NCBI GenBank assembly: GCA_964518335.1
Contig: CAZFDT010000008.1
Span: 48,227 to 112,226, forward strand
Direction: 5' to 3'
From: CAZFDT01 sp964518335
GTDB lineage: Bacteria > Planctomycetota > Phycisphaerae > Phycisphaerales > Phycisphaeraceae
DNA length: 64,000 bases
Shown: positions 20,868 to 29,621 of the stretch, in pieces
How positions within the stretch are numbered: the first letter of the stretch is position 1
How the letters are laid out: each line of letters begins with the position of its first letter
The notes under the pieces: model-generated
The model's database searches: none
Seen by the model: only the letters and a program-made list of their open reading frames with translations
Told to the model about the DNA's origin: nothing
Translations under genes and position numbers: made by a program

Positions 20868-22355
20868 ATGGGCAAGCCCACAGGATTTCTCGAATACCCC
20901 CGCAAGGCGATGCCGTCGCGCCCGCCGCTGGTGCGCCTTAACGACTACTACGAGATCTACGCGCGCCAGGATGAGAGCATCCTCAAGTCGCAGGGCGCTC
21001 GCTGCATGGACTGCGGCACGCCGTTCTGCCAGGCCGACCCGGGATGCCCGATCGACAACCTCATCCCCGAGTGGACCGATCTGATTTTCCACGGGCGGTG
21101 GCGCGAGGCGTACGAGCGCCTGATCAAGACCAACAACTTCCCCGAGTTCACGGGGCGGATCTGCCCCGCGCCGTGCGAGTCGGCGTGCGTGCTGGGCATC
21201 AACGAGCCGCCGGTGGCGATCAAGTCGATCGAGTGCGCCATCATCGACAAGGCGTTCGAGGAGGGCTGGGTGCGGCCGACGATTCCCGCCCCCGCAAGTC
21301 GCACGGGCAAGCGTGTTGCAGTGGTCGGCAGCGGCCCAGCGGGGCTGGCGGCGGCCGACCAGCTCAACAAGGCCGGACACCGCGTCACCGTCTTCGAGCG
21401 CGACGACCGCATCGGCGGACTGCTCATGTACGGCGTGCCGGCCATGAAGCTGGGCAAGGACATCGTCCAGCGCCGCATCGATCTGCTGGCGGACTCGGGC
21501 GTCACATTCAAGGCCAACTGCAACGTCGGCGTCGATATCGATCCGCGCCAGCTCGTCGAGACGTTCGACGCCGTGCTCCTGGCCTGCGGCGCCCTCCACG
21601 CCCGCGACCTGAGCATCCCCGGCCGAAACCTCCACGGCATCCACCTGGCCATGGACTTCCTCACCCGTCACACCCAGTCCCTGCTCCGCAGCGACCTCGC
21701 CGACGGACACTACATCAACGCCCGCGACAAACGCGTGATCGTCATCGGCGGCGGCGACACCGGCACCGACTGCATCGCCACCGCGCTGCGCCACGGGTGC
21801 AGCTCGATCGCCAACATCACCCGCCGACAACGCGAGCCCGACCACCGCGACGAGGACCATCCCTGGCCCGGACCGCCCGGCACGTTCTACGTCGATTACG
21901 GCCACGCCGAGGCCGCCGCGCGCTTCGGCGACGACCCCCGCCTCTATGGCATCGTGCCCGAGGCGTTCATCGACGACGGCACGGGCCGCGTCCAGGCCCT
22001 GCGCGTCAGCTCGCTCGAATGGCGCGGCGGCCGCAGCCGCGTCGTCCCCGGCTCGCAACGCGACCTTCCCGCCGACCTCATCCTGCTGGCCATCGGGTTC
22101 GACGGGCCCGAGCCGCCCATCATCGAGAAGCTCGGCCTCAAGACCGCCCCCCGTAATAACGTCGCCGCCCGCTACGGCGACTTCGCCACAAGTCTTCCGG
22201 GGGTGTTCGCCTGCGGCGACATGCGCCGCGGCGCGTCGCTGATCGTCTGGGCCATCGCCGAAGGCCGCGGCGCCGCCCGCGCGATCGACGAGCACCTCAT
22301 GGGACAAACCACGCTCCCCGCCCCCGGCCTGATGGCTCACTGCAGCGTCTCGTGA
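20868..22355 (+). CDS. gltD: Glutamate synthase small subunit
   Basis: This 495-residue flavoprotein passes electrons from NAD(P)H to GltB. It shows the N-terminal Fe-S cysteine pattern (CMDCGTPFCQADPGCP and CPAPCESAC), an FAD-binding motif (VVGSGPAGLAAADQL, about residue 150), a pyridine-nucleotide motif (VIGGGDTGTDC, about residue 295), and the FAD-contacting end GVFACGDMRRGASLIVWAI. It follows gltB by 73 bases. It ends 12 bases from the stop of the convergent GH16-SGNH gene with no obvious terminator between them. Confidence 0.97.
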   Translation: MGKPTGFLEYPRKAMPSRPPLVRLNDYYEIYARQDESILKSQGARCMDCGTPFCQADPGCPIDNLIPEWTDLIFHGRWREAYERLIKTNNFPEFTGRICPAPCESACVLGINEPPVAIKSIECAIIDKAFEEGWVRPTIPAPASRTGKRVAVVGSGPAGLAAADQLNKAGHRVTVFERDDRIGGLLMYGVPAMKLGKDIVQRRIDLLADSGVTFKANCNVGVDIDPRQLVETFDAVLLACGALHARDLSIPGRNLHGIHLAMDFLTRHTQSLLRSDLADGHYINARDKRVIVIGGGDTGTDCIATALRHGCSSIANITRRQREPDHRDEDHPWPGPPGTFYVDYGHAEAAARFGDDPRLYGIVPEAFIDDGTGRVQALRVSSLEWRGGRSRVVPGSQRDLPADLILLAIGFDGPEPPIIEKLGLKTAPRNNVAARYGDFATSLPGVFACGDMRRGASLIVWAIAEGRGAARAIDEHLMGQTTLPAPGLMAHCSVS

Positions 22356-22367
22356 CCCGCCGGGGCG

Positions 22368-24002
22368 TCATCGCACGGCTTCGAGCAGCCGCGCCCACTG
22401 CTCGTATCCCGCGGGGCTCAGGTGCAGCAGGTCGGCCTCGAAATATTCCGGCACGGGCTGGCCCCCGGGGTCGGCCAGGGCCGCATGCACGTCCACGAGC
22501 GCGACGTTCGGCAGCGCGTCGGCCAGACGACGGATGCGCGCGTTGAGGTCCTCGACCGCGCCGGGGCGCGTCGGGGCCTTGGGCGAGTGGCGCGGCGGCA
22601 GCGTGCACAACACGATCGGCAGATCGGCGTGATACCGTCGCGCCTGCTCGACGATCGCCGCGATGTTCCCCGCCACCACCTCGGGTGCGGCGTGGGCGCT
22701 GAGATCGTTGGTCCCGATCATCAGCACGAGCCTGGCCGGGTTGAGATCCAGCGCATCTTCCTTGAGGCGGAACAGCACGCCGCGGCTGACATCGCCGCCG
22801 ATGCCTCGGTTGGCGACCCTGGCATTGGGAAATGCGCTCATGAGCGAGGCGGGCTTCCAGTTGCCCGCCAGTGAATCGCCGATGACGACGATGGCGCGCT
22901 GATCCTGCTCGCGCCGCGACCAGAAGAAAGCACGGTTGTCCACCATCCAGGGGAAGACGCGGACGGGTCCGTGGCCCGGCCAGGCGAGGTCGTCCTGGGG
23001 GTCGGGAAACGGCGTGGGACCGGAGGTGCGAGCGAGCAGATCGCGCCCGATCGTGCTGCGTCCGACGCGCTTGTGCCCGGCCTTCTGATAGACGCGGACG
23101 TAGTCGATCGCCAGCGCCAGGGGCATCGCGTGGTCGTCGATGCCATGACGGCCGGCCCAACCGCCGCCGATCCCCAGGTTCAGCAGCACGTGCGCGTAGG
23201 GCGCGTCGCGGCCGTCCTGGTACACCCACTTGTAATCGAACTTCACCATCAACTCGCCGTCAACGACGATGCTGACGGTGTCGTCGGTGTCCCAGAGGCA
23301 GGCGATGGTGTGGAAGTCGTCTGGGATGGGATGGGGCGCGTGATAGATCGCACCGCCCAGGCTGCCGGGGGCGCCGCGAGGCCTGACGGCGTCGTGCTTC
23401 TGCAGGATGCGGCCGCCCCAGGGGTTGGGGCCCTCGTTCCTGTGCTTTTTCACGACCACGCCCATGTGCAGCATGCGGTCGGTGTCCTCCTTGCCGTTGT
23501 TGACGAACTCGAAGATGTCGATTTCGGGTGGCCAGGCCGCCTTACCGTCGGCGTCGCTGTCGCTGTTGAGCCAGAACGCCGGCCAGACGCCCCGGCCGGC
23601 GGGCATGCGGACGCGCGTCTCGAAGTAGCCGTACTTGAACGTGAGCTTGGAGCGGATCATGCCCGACTCGTAAAGGAATCGCGGCGGCTGAGGTTCGGCC
23701 GCGAGACGGGCGGTCAACTGCAGCATGCCGTCGCGCACGACGTGGTTGTTGCTCTCCCGGTATCGCTGCCGCTCGTCATTGAGCGTGTCGAGCATGCCGT
23801 CCTCGTAGGTGTATCGCGTCCACCACCGAGACGTGTTCAGGTCGCGGCCGTCCATCTCGTCGGCGAAGACCTTGACGTAGCCTTCGGGCACGTAGCGACT
23901 GTCGTCGGCAGTTTGCGCCGTGGCCAGCGGGGCGCCGACCGCCATAACGGCAACGGCGATCGCGGCGCGGAGACAGACGTCAGGAGGCGAGAGCTGCTTC
24001 AT
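22368..24002 (-). CDS. Secreted GH16 glycosidase fused to an SGNH/GDSL esterase
   Basis: This 544-residue protein has a signal peptide ending near residue 30 (APLATAQ). Residues about 40-310 form a GH16 concanavalin-like glycosidase with the catalytic signature EIDIFE (Glu160, Asp162, Glu165). GH16 enzymes cut beta-1,3/1,4-glucans, agar, carrageenan or porphyran. Residues about 365-544 form an SGNH hydrolase with VVIGDSLAGNW (Ser377), NRGIGGD, MIGTNDLS (Asn432) and DLLH (Asp524, His527). The fusion would cleave a backbone and remove an ester such as acetyl from the same polymer. It is the last gene of the operon starting at 27467, 19 bases after the BNR_4 gene. Confidence 0.9.
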   Translation of the reverse strand: MKQLSPPDVCLRAAIAVAVMAVGAPLATAQTADDSRYVPEGYVKVFADEMDGRDLNTSRWWTRYTYEDGMLDTLNDERQRYRESNNHVVRDGMLQLTARLAAEPQPPRFLYESGMIRSKLTFKYGYFETRVRMPAGRGVWPAFWLNSDSDADGKAAWPPEIDIFEFVNNGKEDTDRMLHMGVVVKKHRNEGPNPWGGRILQKHDAVRPRGAPGSLGGAIYHAPHPIPDDFHTIACLWDTDDTVSIVVDGELMVKFDYKWVYQDGRDAPYAHVLLNLGIGGGWAGRHGIDDHAMPLALAIDYVRVYQKAGHKRVGRSTIGRDLLARTSGPTPFPDPQDDLAWPGHGPVRVFPWMVDNRAFFWSRREQDQRAIVVIGDSLAGNWKPASLMSAFPNARVANRGIGGDVSRGVLFRLKEDALDLNPARLVLMIGTNDLSAHAAPEVVAGNIAAIVEQARRYHADLPIVLCTLPPRHSPKAPTRPGAVEDLNARIRRLADALPNVALVDVHAALADPGGQPVPEYFEADLLHLSPAGYEQWARLLEAVR

Positions 24003-24021
24003 GATGGTGTTCGCATAGGGA

Positions 24022-25473
24022 CTACCGCGCGGCTGCGGCGGATATGGACAGATCGATCACGCGCAGGGCGCTGGGCTGGCCGGGTTGGTCGGGCTTGTCC
24101 TGAAGGTAGATCGACAGCGTCTGGTCGCTGGCCCAGCGCGGGTGATCGAGCAGCGGTTCGCCGATGGACACGCGGTCGGTGGTGAAGACCTCCTGCCAGT
24201 CGGTCCAGCCGGAGGCTTCGCTGGCGACCGCGACAGTGAGCCTGCCGCCGGGTTCCTGGTTGTGGTAGTTGGCGTTGTCGCCCCTGGTGAAGACGACGAG
24301 GGCGCGGCCCGTGGGATCGAGCACGATCTGCGGCTTTCGGCCGTGGAACGGCAGGCGGTTGGTGTGCCACTTGCCCTCGGCGTCGCGCCAGTAGTGGTCG
24401 TACCGCCACGTGTTGAGGTCTTTGCTGCCCTGCGCCGCGTCCTGATCGTGTTGCCAGTGGATGACGTGGACGCGGTCGTGATGATCGATGAACTGCGTGG
24501 TGGTGTTCATCTGTCCCCAGAGCCAGCGTGTGGGGACGGCGACGATGCCGGGCGAGTCGATGCCGATCGACGCCGGGACGTCGCCGCCGCCGCGCAGATC
24601 GGCGATCGGCGCGCCGTCGCCGGCGCGCCACGTGCGGCCCAGGTCGTCGCTGGCGGCATAGAGCAGGTCGTGATTCGTGCGCAGATCAAACGGCGCGTTG
24701 GCGGGGCGCTCGCGCCAGCACCAGGTCAAGTGCAGCCGGCCCTTCGAGTCGTAGCGCGGCGGGTTCGGATAGCCGCAGCGCGACGGACTGGTCTGGTACT
24801 GACCGCGGCGCGACAGGAGCGTGCCGACGGTCGTCCACGCGCCGGGGCGCGGGTCGTACTCCATCAGATGCCAGTCGCCGTCGCCCGAACTGCCCGTGCG
24901 ATAGACCAACTGCAGCGTCTGGCGAGGCGTGCTGAAAAACTGCGGGTAGGTCACGTTCGAGATCGGCTTGCCGGCTTCGAGGCTGCTGGTCACGGGTCCG
25001 AAGTGCTCGGCGCGCCACTCGAACGACTGCGGTTCGGACGCCAGCTGCGCGACGGAGCGGCGGTAGTGCATCGTGTCGTTGTGATGGTCGAAGGCCAGGT
25101 GAATCGTGCCGTCGCCGGCGCACAGGCCCATGGATGCGACGTTGTGGGCGTCGCGGTGGTCGCGGGCCTTGTAGTCGTCGAAGCGGATCACTTGCCACTC
25201 GCCGGCGGGCAACTGTCGTCGCGCGATGGACAGCACGCCGCCGTCCGCGAAGTAGGCCGCATACTGATGGCCGCGGTGCGAGATGACCGCTTCCTGCTGG
25301 AACGTCTGGCCGTTGACGGTGGTGCCCCAGTTGCCGTTGGGAAAGGTCCACGCGGCGGGATCGACGACGGTGTCGGCGACAAGCACGGCACGTGGCGCAG
25401 CCGACGCGGGCTGGGCCCGTGCCGAGGCGATCAGGCCCAGCGCGGCCAGGACAATGCAGGCCGACCACTTCAT
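24022..25473 (-). CDS. Secreted BNR_4-family beta-propeller, candidate polysaccharide lyase
   Basis: This 483-residue protein has a signal peptide (MKWSACIVLAALGLIASARAQ is the N-terminus, cleavage near residue 20). The rest is a BNR-4 type seven-bladed propeller (PF15892). A conserved stretch, RDAHNVASMGL then GTIHLAFDHHNDTMHYRRS, carries closely spaced histidines. In ulvan lyases of families PL24/PL25, which share this fold, such histidines do the catalysis. A lyase on a uronic-acid-containing polysaccharide is therefore plausible, but the family also contains uncharacterised members. It is separated from the upstream PEP-CTERM gene by a terminator at 25488-25529. It precedes the GH16-SGNH gene, so the two enzymes probably act on the same polymer. 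Confidence 0.8.
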   Translation of the reverse strand: MKWSACIVLAALGLIASARAQPASAAPRAVLVADTVVDPAAWTFPNGNWGTTVNGQTFQQEAVISHRGHQYAAYFADGGVLSIARRQLPAGEWQVIRFDDYKARDHRDAHNVASMGLCAGDGTIHLAFDHHNDTMHYRRSVAQLASEPQSFEWRAEHFGPVTSSLEAGKPISNVTYPQFFSTPRQTLQLVYRTGSSGDGDWHLMEYDPRPGAWTTVGTLLSRRGQYQTSPSRCGYPNPPRYDSKGRLHLTWCWRERPANAPFDLRTNHDLLYAASDDLGRTWRAGDGAPIADLRGGGDVPASIGIDSPGIVAVPTRWLWGQMNTTTQFIDHHDRVHVIHWQHDQDAAQGSKDLNTWRYDHYWRDAEGKWHTNRLPFHGRKPQIVLDPTGRALVVFTRGDNANYHNQEPGGRLTVAVASEASGWTDWQEVFTTDRVSIGEPLLDHPRWASDQTLSIYLQDKPDQPGQPSALRVIDLSISAAAAR

Positions 25474-25487
25474 GAGGCGTCTCCGGG

Positions 25488-25529
25488 AAAAAAGTGCGGC
25501 GGCCCCATCGGCATGCGTGGGGCCGCCGC
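25488..25529 (-). terminator. Intrinsic terminator within the saccharolytic operon
   Basis: On the minus strand a perfect 12-base GC stem (25529-25518 with 25507-25496) and a 10-base loop are followed by AC and then six T (25493-25488). It starts 7 bases after the stop codon of the LamG PEP-CTERM gene. It should stop most transcripts there, leaving the downstream lyase and GH16 genes at a lower level. Confidence 0.85.
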
Positions 25530-25536
25530 GAGGAGG

Positions 25537-26523
25537 TCACGATCCACGTCGTCGGCCCAGCGCCAGCACTCCGCCCACGAGGGCCAGGCCCAGGGCTGAC
25601 GCCGGCTCGGGAATCTGGAAGTAGAAGCCGTCGGCAGTGCGCGCGATGTCACTGATGCGCACCTCATCGACGAGGCCCTTGAGTTGATCGCGGAACTCGC
25701 CGCGCGTGCCGGTGCCCACGCCCAGCCAGTTGCCGTCGGACCCGGTGCCGAAGTCGGCGGCGAGCGTCGCCGAGCCGATCGCGTTGGCCTGCGCGGCGCC
25801 CGAGTCCAGACGCGTCCAGTAGAAGGTGAAGTTGTTCGCCGCGCCCTCCGCGCCGGTGTAAGTCACGGCGACGTGGAACCATTCGTTGGCGACGAAGGCG
25901 TGGTCGCCGGTCACGGGGATGGCTACCGAGTCGCTCCCGCCCACGCCTGGCTCACGGAAGAAAGCTAGTTGGCCGCTGATGATTCGCAGCATGAAGCCTC
26001 GGGAGGTGCTGCCGGCGGAGTTGCCCGCCATGTTGCCGTCGTGGGAGATGATGACCTGCGTGTCGTTGAGGTTGGCGGTGCTGATCAGGGCCTCATAGGT
26101 GAACGCGCCATTGGCGCCCTGGAGCGTGGCCTGGGTGACGGCGCCGGCGGTGCGTACGCCGCCGCCGGTGGGCGAGTTGGTGTTGAGGTAGTTGCCGGTG
26201 CCGGACTTGAGAATGTCGAACGCGCTGCCGAAGCCGGTGTAGGCGGTGGCGCCGTATCCGCCGCCGTTGGCGAGGTTGTTGTCGCGGCCATCGGGCCCGC
26301 CGGTGTTGGTCAGAGGCACGGCGGTGGCGAAGCCGAAGTCGGCGATGGGGTTACCGGGGTCGGCGTCGCCGGGGGCCTCGTCGAAGTGGTACAAGTGCAG
26401 CGTGTTCGCGTCGGCGGTGTACGGGGCAATCGCCGCCGTCGCCGGGGTGTGCCCCGCGACAAGCACGGCCAGGCTCGCAGACGCCGCGACGATGGCCAAA
26501 CGGTGGGATCGGCTGTTAATCAT
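25537..26523 (-). CDS. LamG-domain PEP-CTERM surface protein
   Basis: This 328-residue protein has an N-terminal signal peptide (IVAASASLAVLVAGHTPATA). A concanavalin A-like LamG/laminin-G fold follows (about residues 40-290; LHLYHFDEAPGD, FTYEALISTANLNDTQVI, WFHVAVTYTGAEG, LKGLVDEVRISDIART). The C-terminal PEP-CTERM signal (IPEPASALGLAL, a hydrophobic helix and RRR) directs exosortase processing and surface display. It may bind the polysaccharide degraded by the neighbouring enzymes. AGGAGG lies 7 bases before ATG 26523, a strong ribosome binding site. It sits between the pseudopilin gene and a terminator. Confidence 0.88.
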   Translation of the reverse strand: MINSRSHRLAIVAASASLAVLVAGHTPATAAIAPYTADANTLHLYHFDEAPGDADPGNPIADFGFATAVPLTNTGGPDGRDNNLANGGGYGATAYTGFGSAFDILKSGTGNYLNTNSPTGGGVRTAGAVTQATLQGANGAFTYEALISTANLNDTQVIISHDGNMAGNSAGSTSRGFMLRIISGQLAFFREPGVGGSDSVAIPVTGDHAFVANEWFHVAVTYTGAEGAANNFTFYWTRLDSGAAQANAIGSATLAADFGTGSDGNWLGVGTGTRGEFRDQLKGLVDEVRISDIARTADGFYFQIPEPASALGLALVGGVLALGRRRGS

Positions 26524-26570
26524 GCTTCGACCTCCTGGTGTGATGGGTGCGAGGAATGGACGACCGTGGT

Positions 26571-27467
26571 TCACTTCTGGTGCTTGGCGTTCCAGTGGTA
26601 GTTGGGGTTGCGCGACTGCGAAAGGCTCTCGATCCACTGATTGGTGGTGGCGGGCAGTTCGATGCGCGGGGCGGCGGCGGCGTGGCCGTCGAGGTAGAGC
26701 AGGTTGGTCGAGCCGGTGCTGAAGACCGACGCGGTCGAGTTGACCGTGCCGTGCCGCAGGCCCGAGAGGCGCAGCGGATTGGCGTGCGGGTTCCACGAGA
26801 ATCCGTCGAAGAGGATGACCATCTTCGACGTGCTGCGGATGTCGCTGAAGCGCTTGGGTTTGACGCAGGCGAACACGGGATAGCCGGCGATGGAGGTCGA
26901 GGGCAGGTCGTAGTAGGAGTGACCTGCGGGCACGCCGCCGGCGGCGGGGGGCAGGGCGTAGGTTGCGCCGTTGATGCCGTAGCCGTAGTCCACCATCATG
27001 CCCGGCCGAATGAAGTGGGAGATGCGTCGGTCGTAGCCGTCGGTGGCGGCGGTGTTCTTGGTCTGCCCGGGCACATTGGTGTCCATGCAGACGTTGGGGG
27101 TGTCGGGGCAGGCCAGCACGTTGTTGCGGTTGCGGACGGTGGCGTTGGCGGTGATGTCCTGAGGGGGGACCATGCCGTCGCGGATGAGGAGCATGCCCCA
27201 ACTGTCTTTGATGGGTGAGCCGACGACGGGATCGTTCGTGCCGTCGCCCCAGACGAAGGTGGGGAGGATGGTTTCCCTGTTGCCGTTGGCGTAGATGCCG
27301 ATGGCGGTGCCGAGCTGGCGTTGGTTGGACAGGCAGAGCACGGCGTTGGCGGCGCGGCGGGCGGTGGCCAACGCCGGCAACAGCATCGCAATCAACAGGG
27401 CGATGATGCTGATGACCACCAGCAGTTCGATGAGGGTAAAACCGTGTTGAGGCCTGGTGCGTTGCAT
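26571..27467 (-). CDS. H-X9-DG type pseudopilin, first gene of the saccharolytic operon
   Basis: This 298-residue protein has the prepilin-type N-terminus (GFTLIELLVVIS after a short basic leader). Near the C-terminus the variant STGSTNLLYLDGHAAA carries the DG of the H-X9-DG region; the His lies further upstream (GLRHGTVNS), so the motif is not canonical. It is probably processed by prepilin peptidase and held in the inner membrane. The start is ATG 27467, which leaves a nine-residue leader; ATG 27494 is also in frame. The gene is divergent from the XylR regulator and precedes the LamG PEP-CTERM gene by 47 bases. Confidence 0.85.
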   Translation of the reverse strand: MQRTRPQHGFTLIELLVVISIIALLIAMLLPALATARRAANAVLCLSNQRQLGTAIGIYANGNRETILPTFVWGDGTNDPVVGSPIKDSWGMLLIRDGMVPPQDITANATVRNRNNVLACPDTPNVCMDTNVPGQTKNTAATDGYDRRISHFIRPGMMVDYGYGINGATYALPPAAGGVPAGHSYYDLPSTSIAGYPVFACVKPKRFSDIRSTSKMVILFDGFSWNPHANPLRLSGLRHGTVNSTASVFSTGSTNLLYLDGHAAAAPRIELPATTNQWIESLSQSRNPNYHWNAKHQK

Positions 27468-27574
27468 GACGGCTGACCTGCCTTCCAGCGACATGTCTCG
27501 TGCGGCCCGGCGGCGCCCCGCACGCTTGTCGAAGAGCCCCTGGCGCACGACGCTCTGACAGGTTCAAATATAGT

Positions 27575-27603
27575 TTGGAAAACCGGCGCAGCTAGGGCAT
27601 AAT
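27575..27603 (+). promoter_or_regulatory. Promoter of the XylR-type regulator gene
   Basis: TTGGAA (27575-27580) and CATAAT (27598-27603) are separated by 17 bases. An imperfect dyad with GGTT and AACC ends (27561-27584) overlaps the -35 and could bind the regulator to control both divergent genes. Confidence 0.5.
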
Positions 27604-27644
27604 ACGGCGAGTTCTTACCAAAAACCGTCCTGCCGAGATGGCGC

Positions 27645-28796
27645 ATGCATACCCTGACACAGCCTCGACGGGTCGGAATCCTGCTCGACAATATCGAGTT
27701 CCATCACAAGATTTTCCTAGGGATTCTTGAGTATTCGCGCCTCTACCGCAACTGGATCCTCGACCGCGCCCTGCCCCTGGCCGCCAACGTCCAGCGCTTC
27801 GCTGATAGCGGCATCGAGGGCATCGTGGGAAAGTTGACCGACCCCCACGTCGTGGACACCGCTTGCCGTCTGAATCTGCCCGCGGTCAACATCAGCGCCG
27901 CCACCCGCGTCACCGCCCTGCCCAGCGTGCTGGCCCACGACGAGATGATCGGCCAGCTCGCCGCCGACCATCTGCTGGCCTGCGGTTGCACCCACTACGC
28001 CTACGTCGGCCAGGACGACCTGCTGTTCGTCGAGCTGCGCAGGCGCGGGTTCTGCTTCCGCCTCAAGGAAATGGGCTGCGGCCACAACTACAGCGAGTTT
28101 CTCAACGCCGGCCTGCCCGAGCCCACCTCCGCCCAGGCACGCCACACCGACCTCGGACGCTGGCTCCTCCAACTCCCCAGACCCGCAGGACTCCTCTGCT
28201 CCACCGACGTCATGGCCTTCTACGTCCATCGCATCGCCCGCGACTGCGGTATCGACCTCGGACGCGATCTGTTTCTCCTGGGCGTGGACAACCAGCTCGA
28301 CTATTGCGAGTCCGTCCATCCGCCGTTCTCCAGCATCGAGCACGGCATGACGGGCTTCCGCGCCGCCGAGACGCTCGAACGTCTCATGCTCGGCGAGCAG
28401 GTCCCCGCCACCCTGCTCGTGCCGCCCATGGGCATCATCTCGCGGCACGACAACCAGGCGTCGTCGAGCCTGCCTTCGGACGTGCGCGCGGTCATGCAGT
28501 TGATCGCCAGCCGCGTCGGGCAGCCGCTGCAGATCGACGACCTGCTGCGCGGCCTGCCCCTGTCGCGACGCTACATCGAAAAGCGCTTCAAGAACGCCAC
28601 CGGCCGCACCATCTACGACGAGGTGCAACGCCAGCGCATCGAACGCGCCGGCCTGCTGCTGCGCACCACCCACTGGCCCATGGAACGCGTGGGCACAGCC
28701 GCAGGCTTCTCCGACCCCCGTCAATTCAGCCGTGTCTTCCGCCAGTACATGCAGACCACCCCCAGCGCCTATCGCAAGTCACAGGTCAGCGCATGA
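27645..28796 (+). CDS. XylR-type (LacI sensor + AraC HTH) sugar-responsive regulator
   Basis: This 383-residue protein joins a LacI/periplasmic-binding-protein-like sensor (about residues 8-265; RVGILLDNIEFHHKIFLGIL, FLLGVDNQLDYCESVHPPFS in parts) to a C-terminal AraC double helix-turn-helix (about residues 280-378; RYIEKRFKNATGRTIYDEV, AAGFSDPRQFSRVFRQYM). This architecture is that of XylR activators, which respond to a sugar. The gene is divergent from the pseudopilin-LamG-BNR_4-GH16 operon and probably controls it in response to an oligosaccharide or monosaccharide released from the polymer. No clear ribosome binding site is seen before the ATG. Confidence 0.9.
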   Translation: MHTLTQPRRVGILLDNIEFHHKIFLGILEYSRLYRNWILDRALPLAANVQRFADSGIEGIVGKLTDPHVVDTACRLNLPAVNISAATRVTALPSVLAHDEMIGQLAADHLLACGCTHYAYVGQDDLLFVELRRRGFCFRLKEMGCGHNYSEFLNAGLPEPTSAQARHTDLGRWLLQLPRPAGLLCSTDVMAFYVHRIARDCGIDLGRDLFLLGVDNQLDYCESVHPPFSSIEHGMTGFRAAETLERLMLGEQVPATLLVPPMGIISRHDNQASSSLPSDVRAVMQLIASRVGQPLQIDDLLRGLPLSRRYIEKRFKNATGRTIYDEVQRQRIERAGLLLRTTHWPMERVGTAAGFSDPRQFSRVFRQYMQTTPSAYRKSQVSA

Positions 28797-28810
28797 CGGT
28801 GCGTCGCCAG

Positions 28811-29230
28811 TCAGGCGATCGCGACGGGGCGCTGCGTCGGGCGCATCGACGGGAACAGGGCGATGCCCACGACGCGCGGCGGGCGCTCGATCTGCTGCGG
28901 CGCGGGCCGGTGCGGTAGCGGCGGAGCACTGCGGCGGGCGCCGGCGTCACTGCGGCATCCGACGACGGCCAGCTCCTCCGCCGAGTGCTCGACGCGCACG
29001 ACCTGGAAGTGTTCGGTGGTCTGGCTGGGCGACCACAGCTCGACTCCGTCGCCGAGGTTGGGCACGTAGGGCTTGGGGATGAGCAGGGCGATGCCGGTGT
29101 TGGAGATGTTGTGGACCCAGGCTCGGCGCGGCCGCATGCCGAGCTGATCGGGGCGCCACTTGATGCGGACGCCGCTGTAGTAGTAGTAACGCGGTTCACG
29201 ACGACGGTTGGTGGCGAGAGTGCAAATCAT
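28811..29230 (-). CDS. Small PilZ-domain protein (third of three in tandem)
   Basis: This 139-residue protein begins with the PilZ signature: RREPR (RxxxR) near residue 10 and HNISNTGIALL (NxSxxG) near residue 42, the two motifs that grip cyclic di-GMP. The domain is short and the C-terminal 40 residues are Pro/Arg-rich. AAGGAG lies 8 bases before ATG 29230. It is the last gene of a likely operon starting with the diguanylate cyclase at 31057. Its target is unknown. Confidence 0.72.
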   Translation of the reverse strand: MICTLATNRRREPRYYYYSGVRIKWRPDQLGMRPRRAWVHNISNTGIALLIPKPYVPNLGDGVELWSPSQTTEHFQVVRVEHSAEELAVVGCRSDAGARRSAPPLPHRPAPQQIERPPRVVGIALFPSMRPTQRPVAIA

Positions 29231-29264
29231 GGCACGGCTCCTTGACAAGGTTCATGGTCAAAGT

Positions 29265-29594
29265 TCAGGTCACAGTGACACGGGGGCGAGGACATGGCCG
29301 GCGACAGGCGATCAGCGCCAGGCGCGGCGACAGCGGCCGGACGCGGACGACCCGACAAGGCCCCAGCCAGTGTCGGCGCCCGGCGCGGATGAGCAGGTCG
29401 GTTCCGAGGCGCGGCAGGCCGGCGTACTCGGTGAGAAACGCCAGTCCCGATGGCGAGCGGTCGCGGGTCCAGCCCAGCCAGGTCGGCCCGCCTTCGCGGC
29501 ATCGCCAGCGCATGCGCCCGCCCAGGCAGACCACGCGCGGCTCGGCGCGGTGCTCGGGTCGGAGCGGGGGTGTGCATGTCATGGTCGCTGGCAT
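29265..29594 (-). CDS. Small PilZ-domain protein (second of three in tandem)
   Basis: This 109-residue single-domain protein has the PilZ motifs RAEPR (RxxxR) and TRDRSPSGLAFL (DxSxxG). It is diverged from its neighbours outside these motifs. GGGAG lies about 8 bases before ATG 29594. It is 27 bases downstream of the first PilZ gene and 34 bases upstream of the third, all on the same strand. It probably acts as a cyclic di-GMP effector. Confidence 0.7.
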   Translation of the reverse strand: MPATMTCTPPLRPEHRAEPRVVCLGGRMRWRCREGGPTWLGWTRDRSPSGLAFLTEYAGLPRLGTDLLIRAGRRHWLGPCRVVRVRPLSPRLALIACRRPCPRPRVTVT

Positions 29595-29621
29595 GGGTCG
29601 GTCTCCCGCGAGTCGAGGCGG

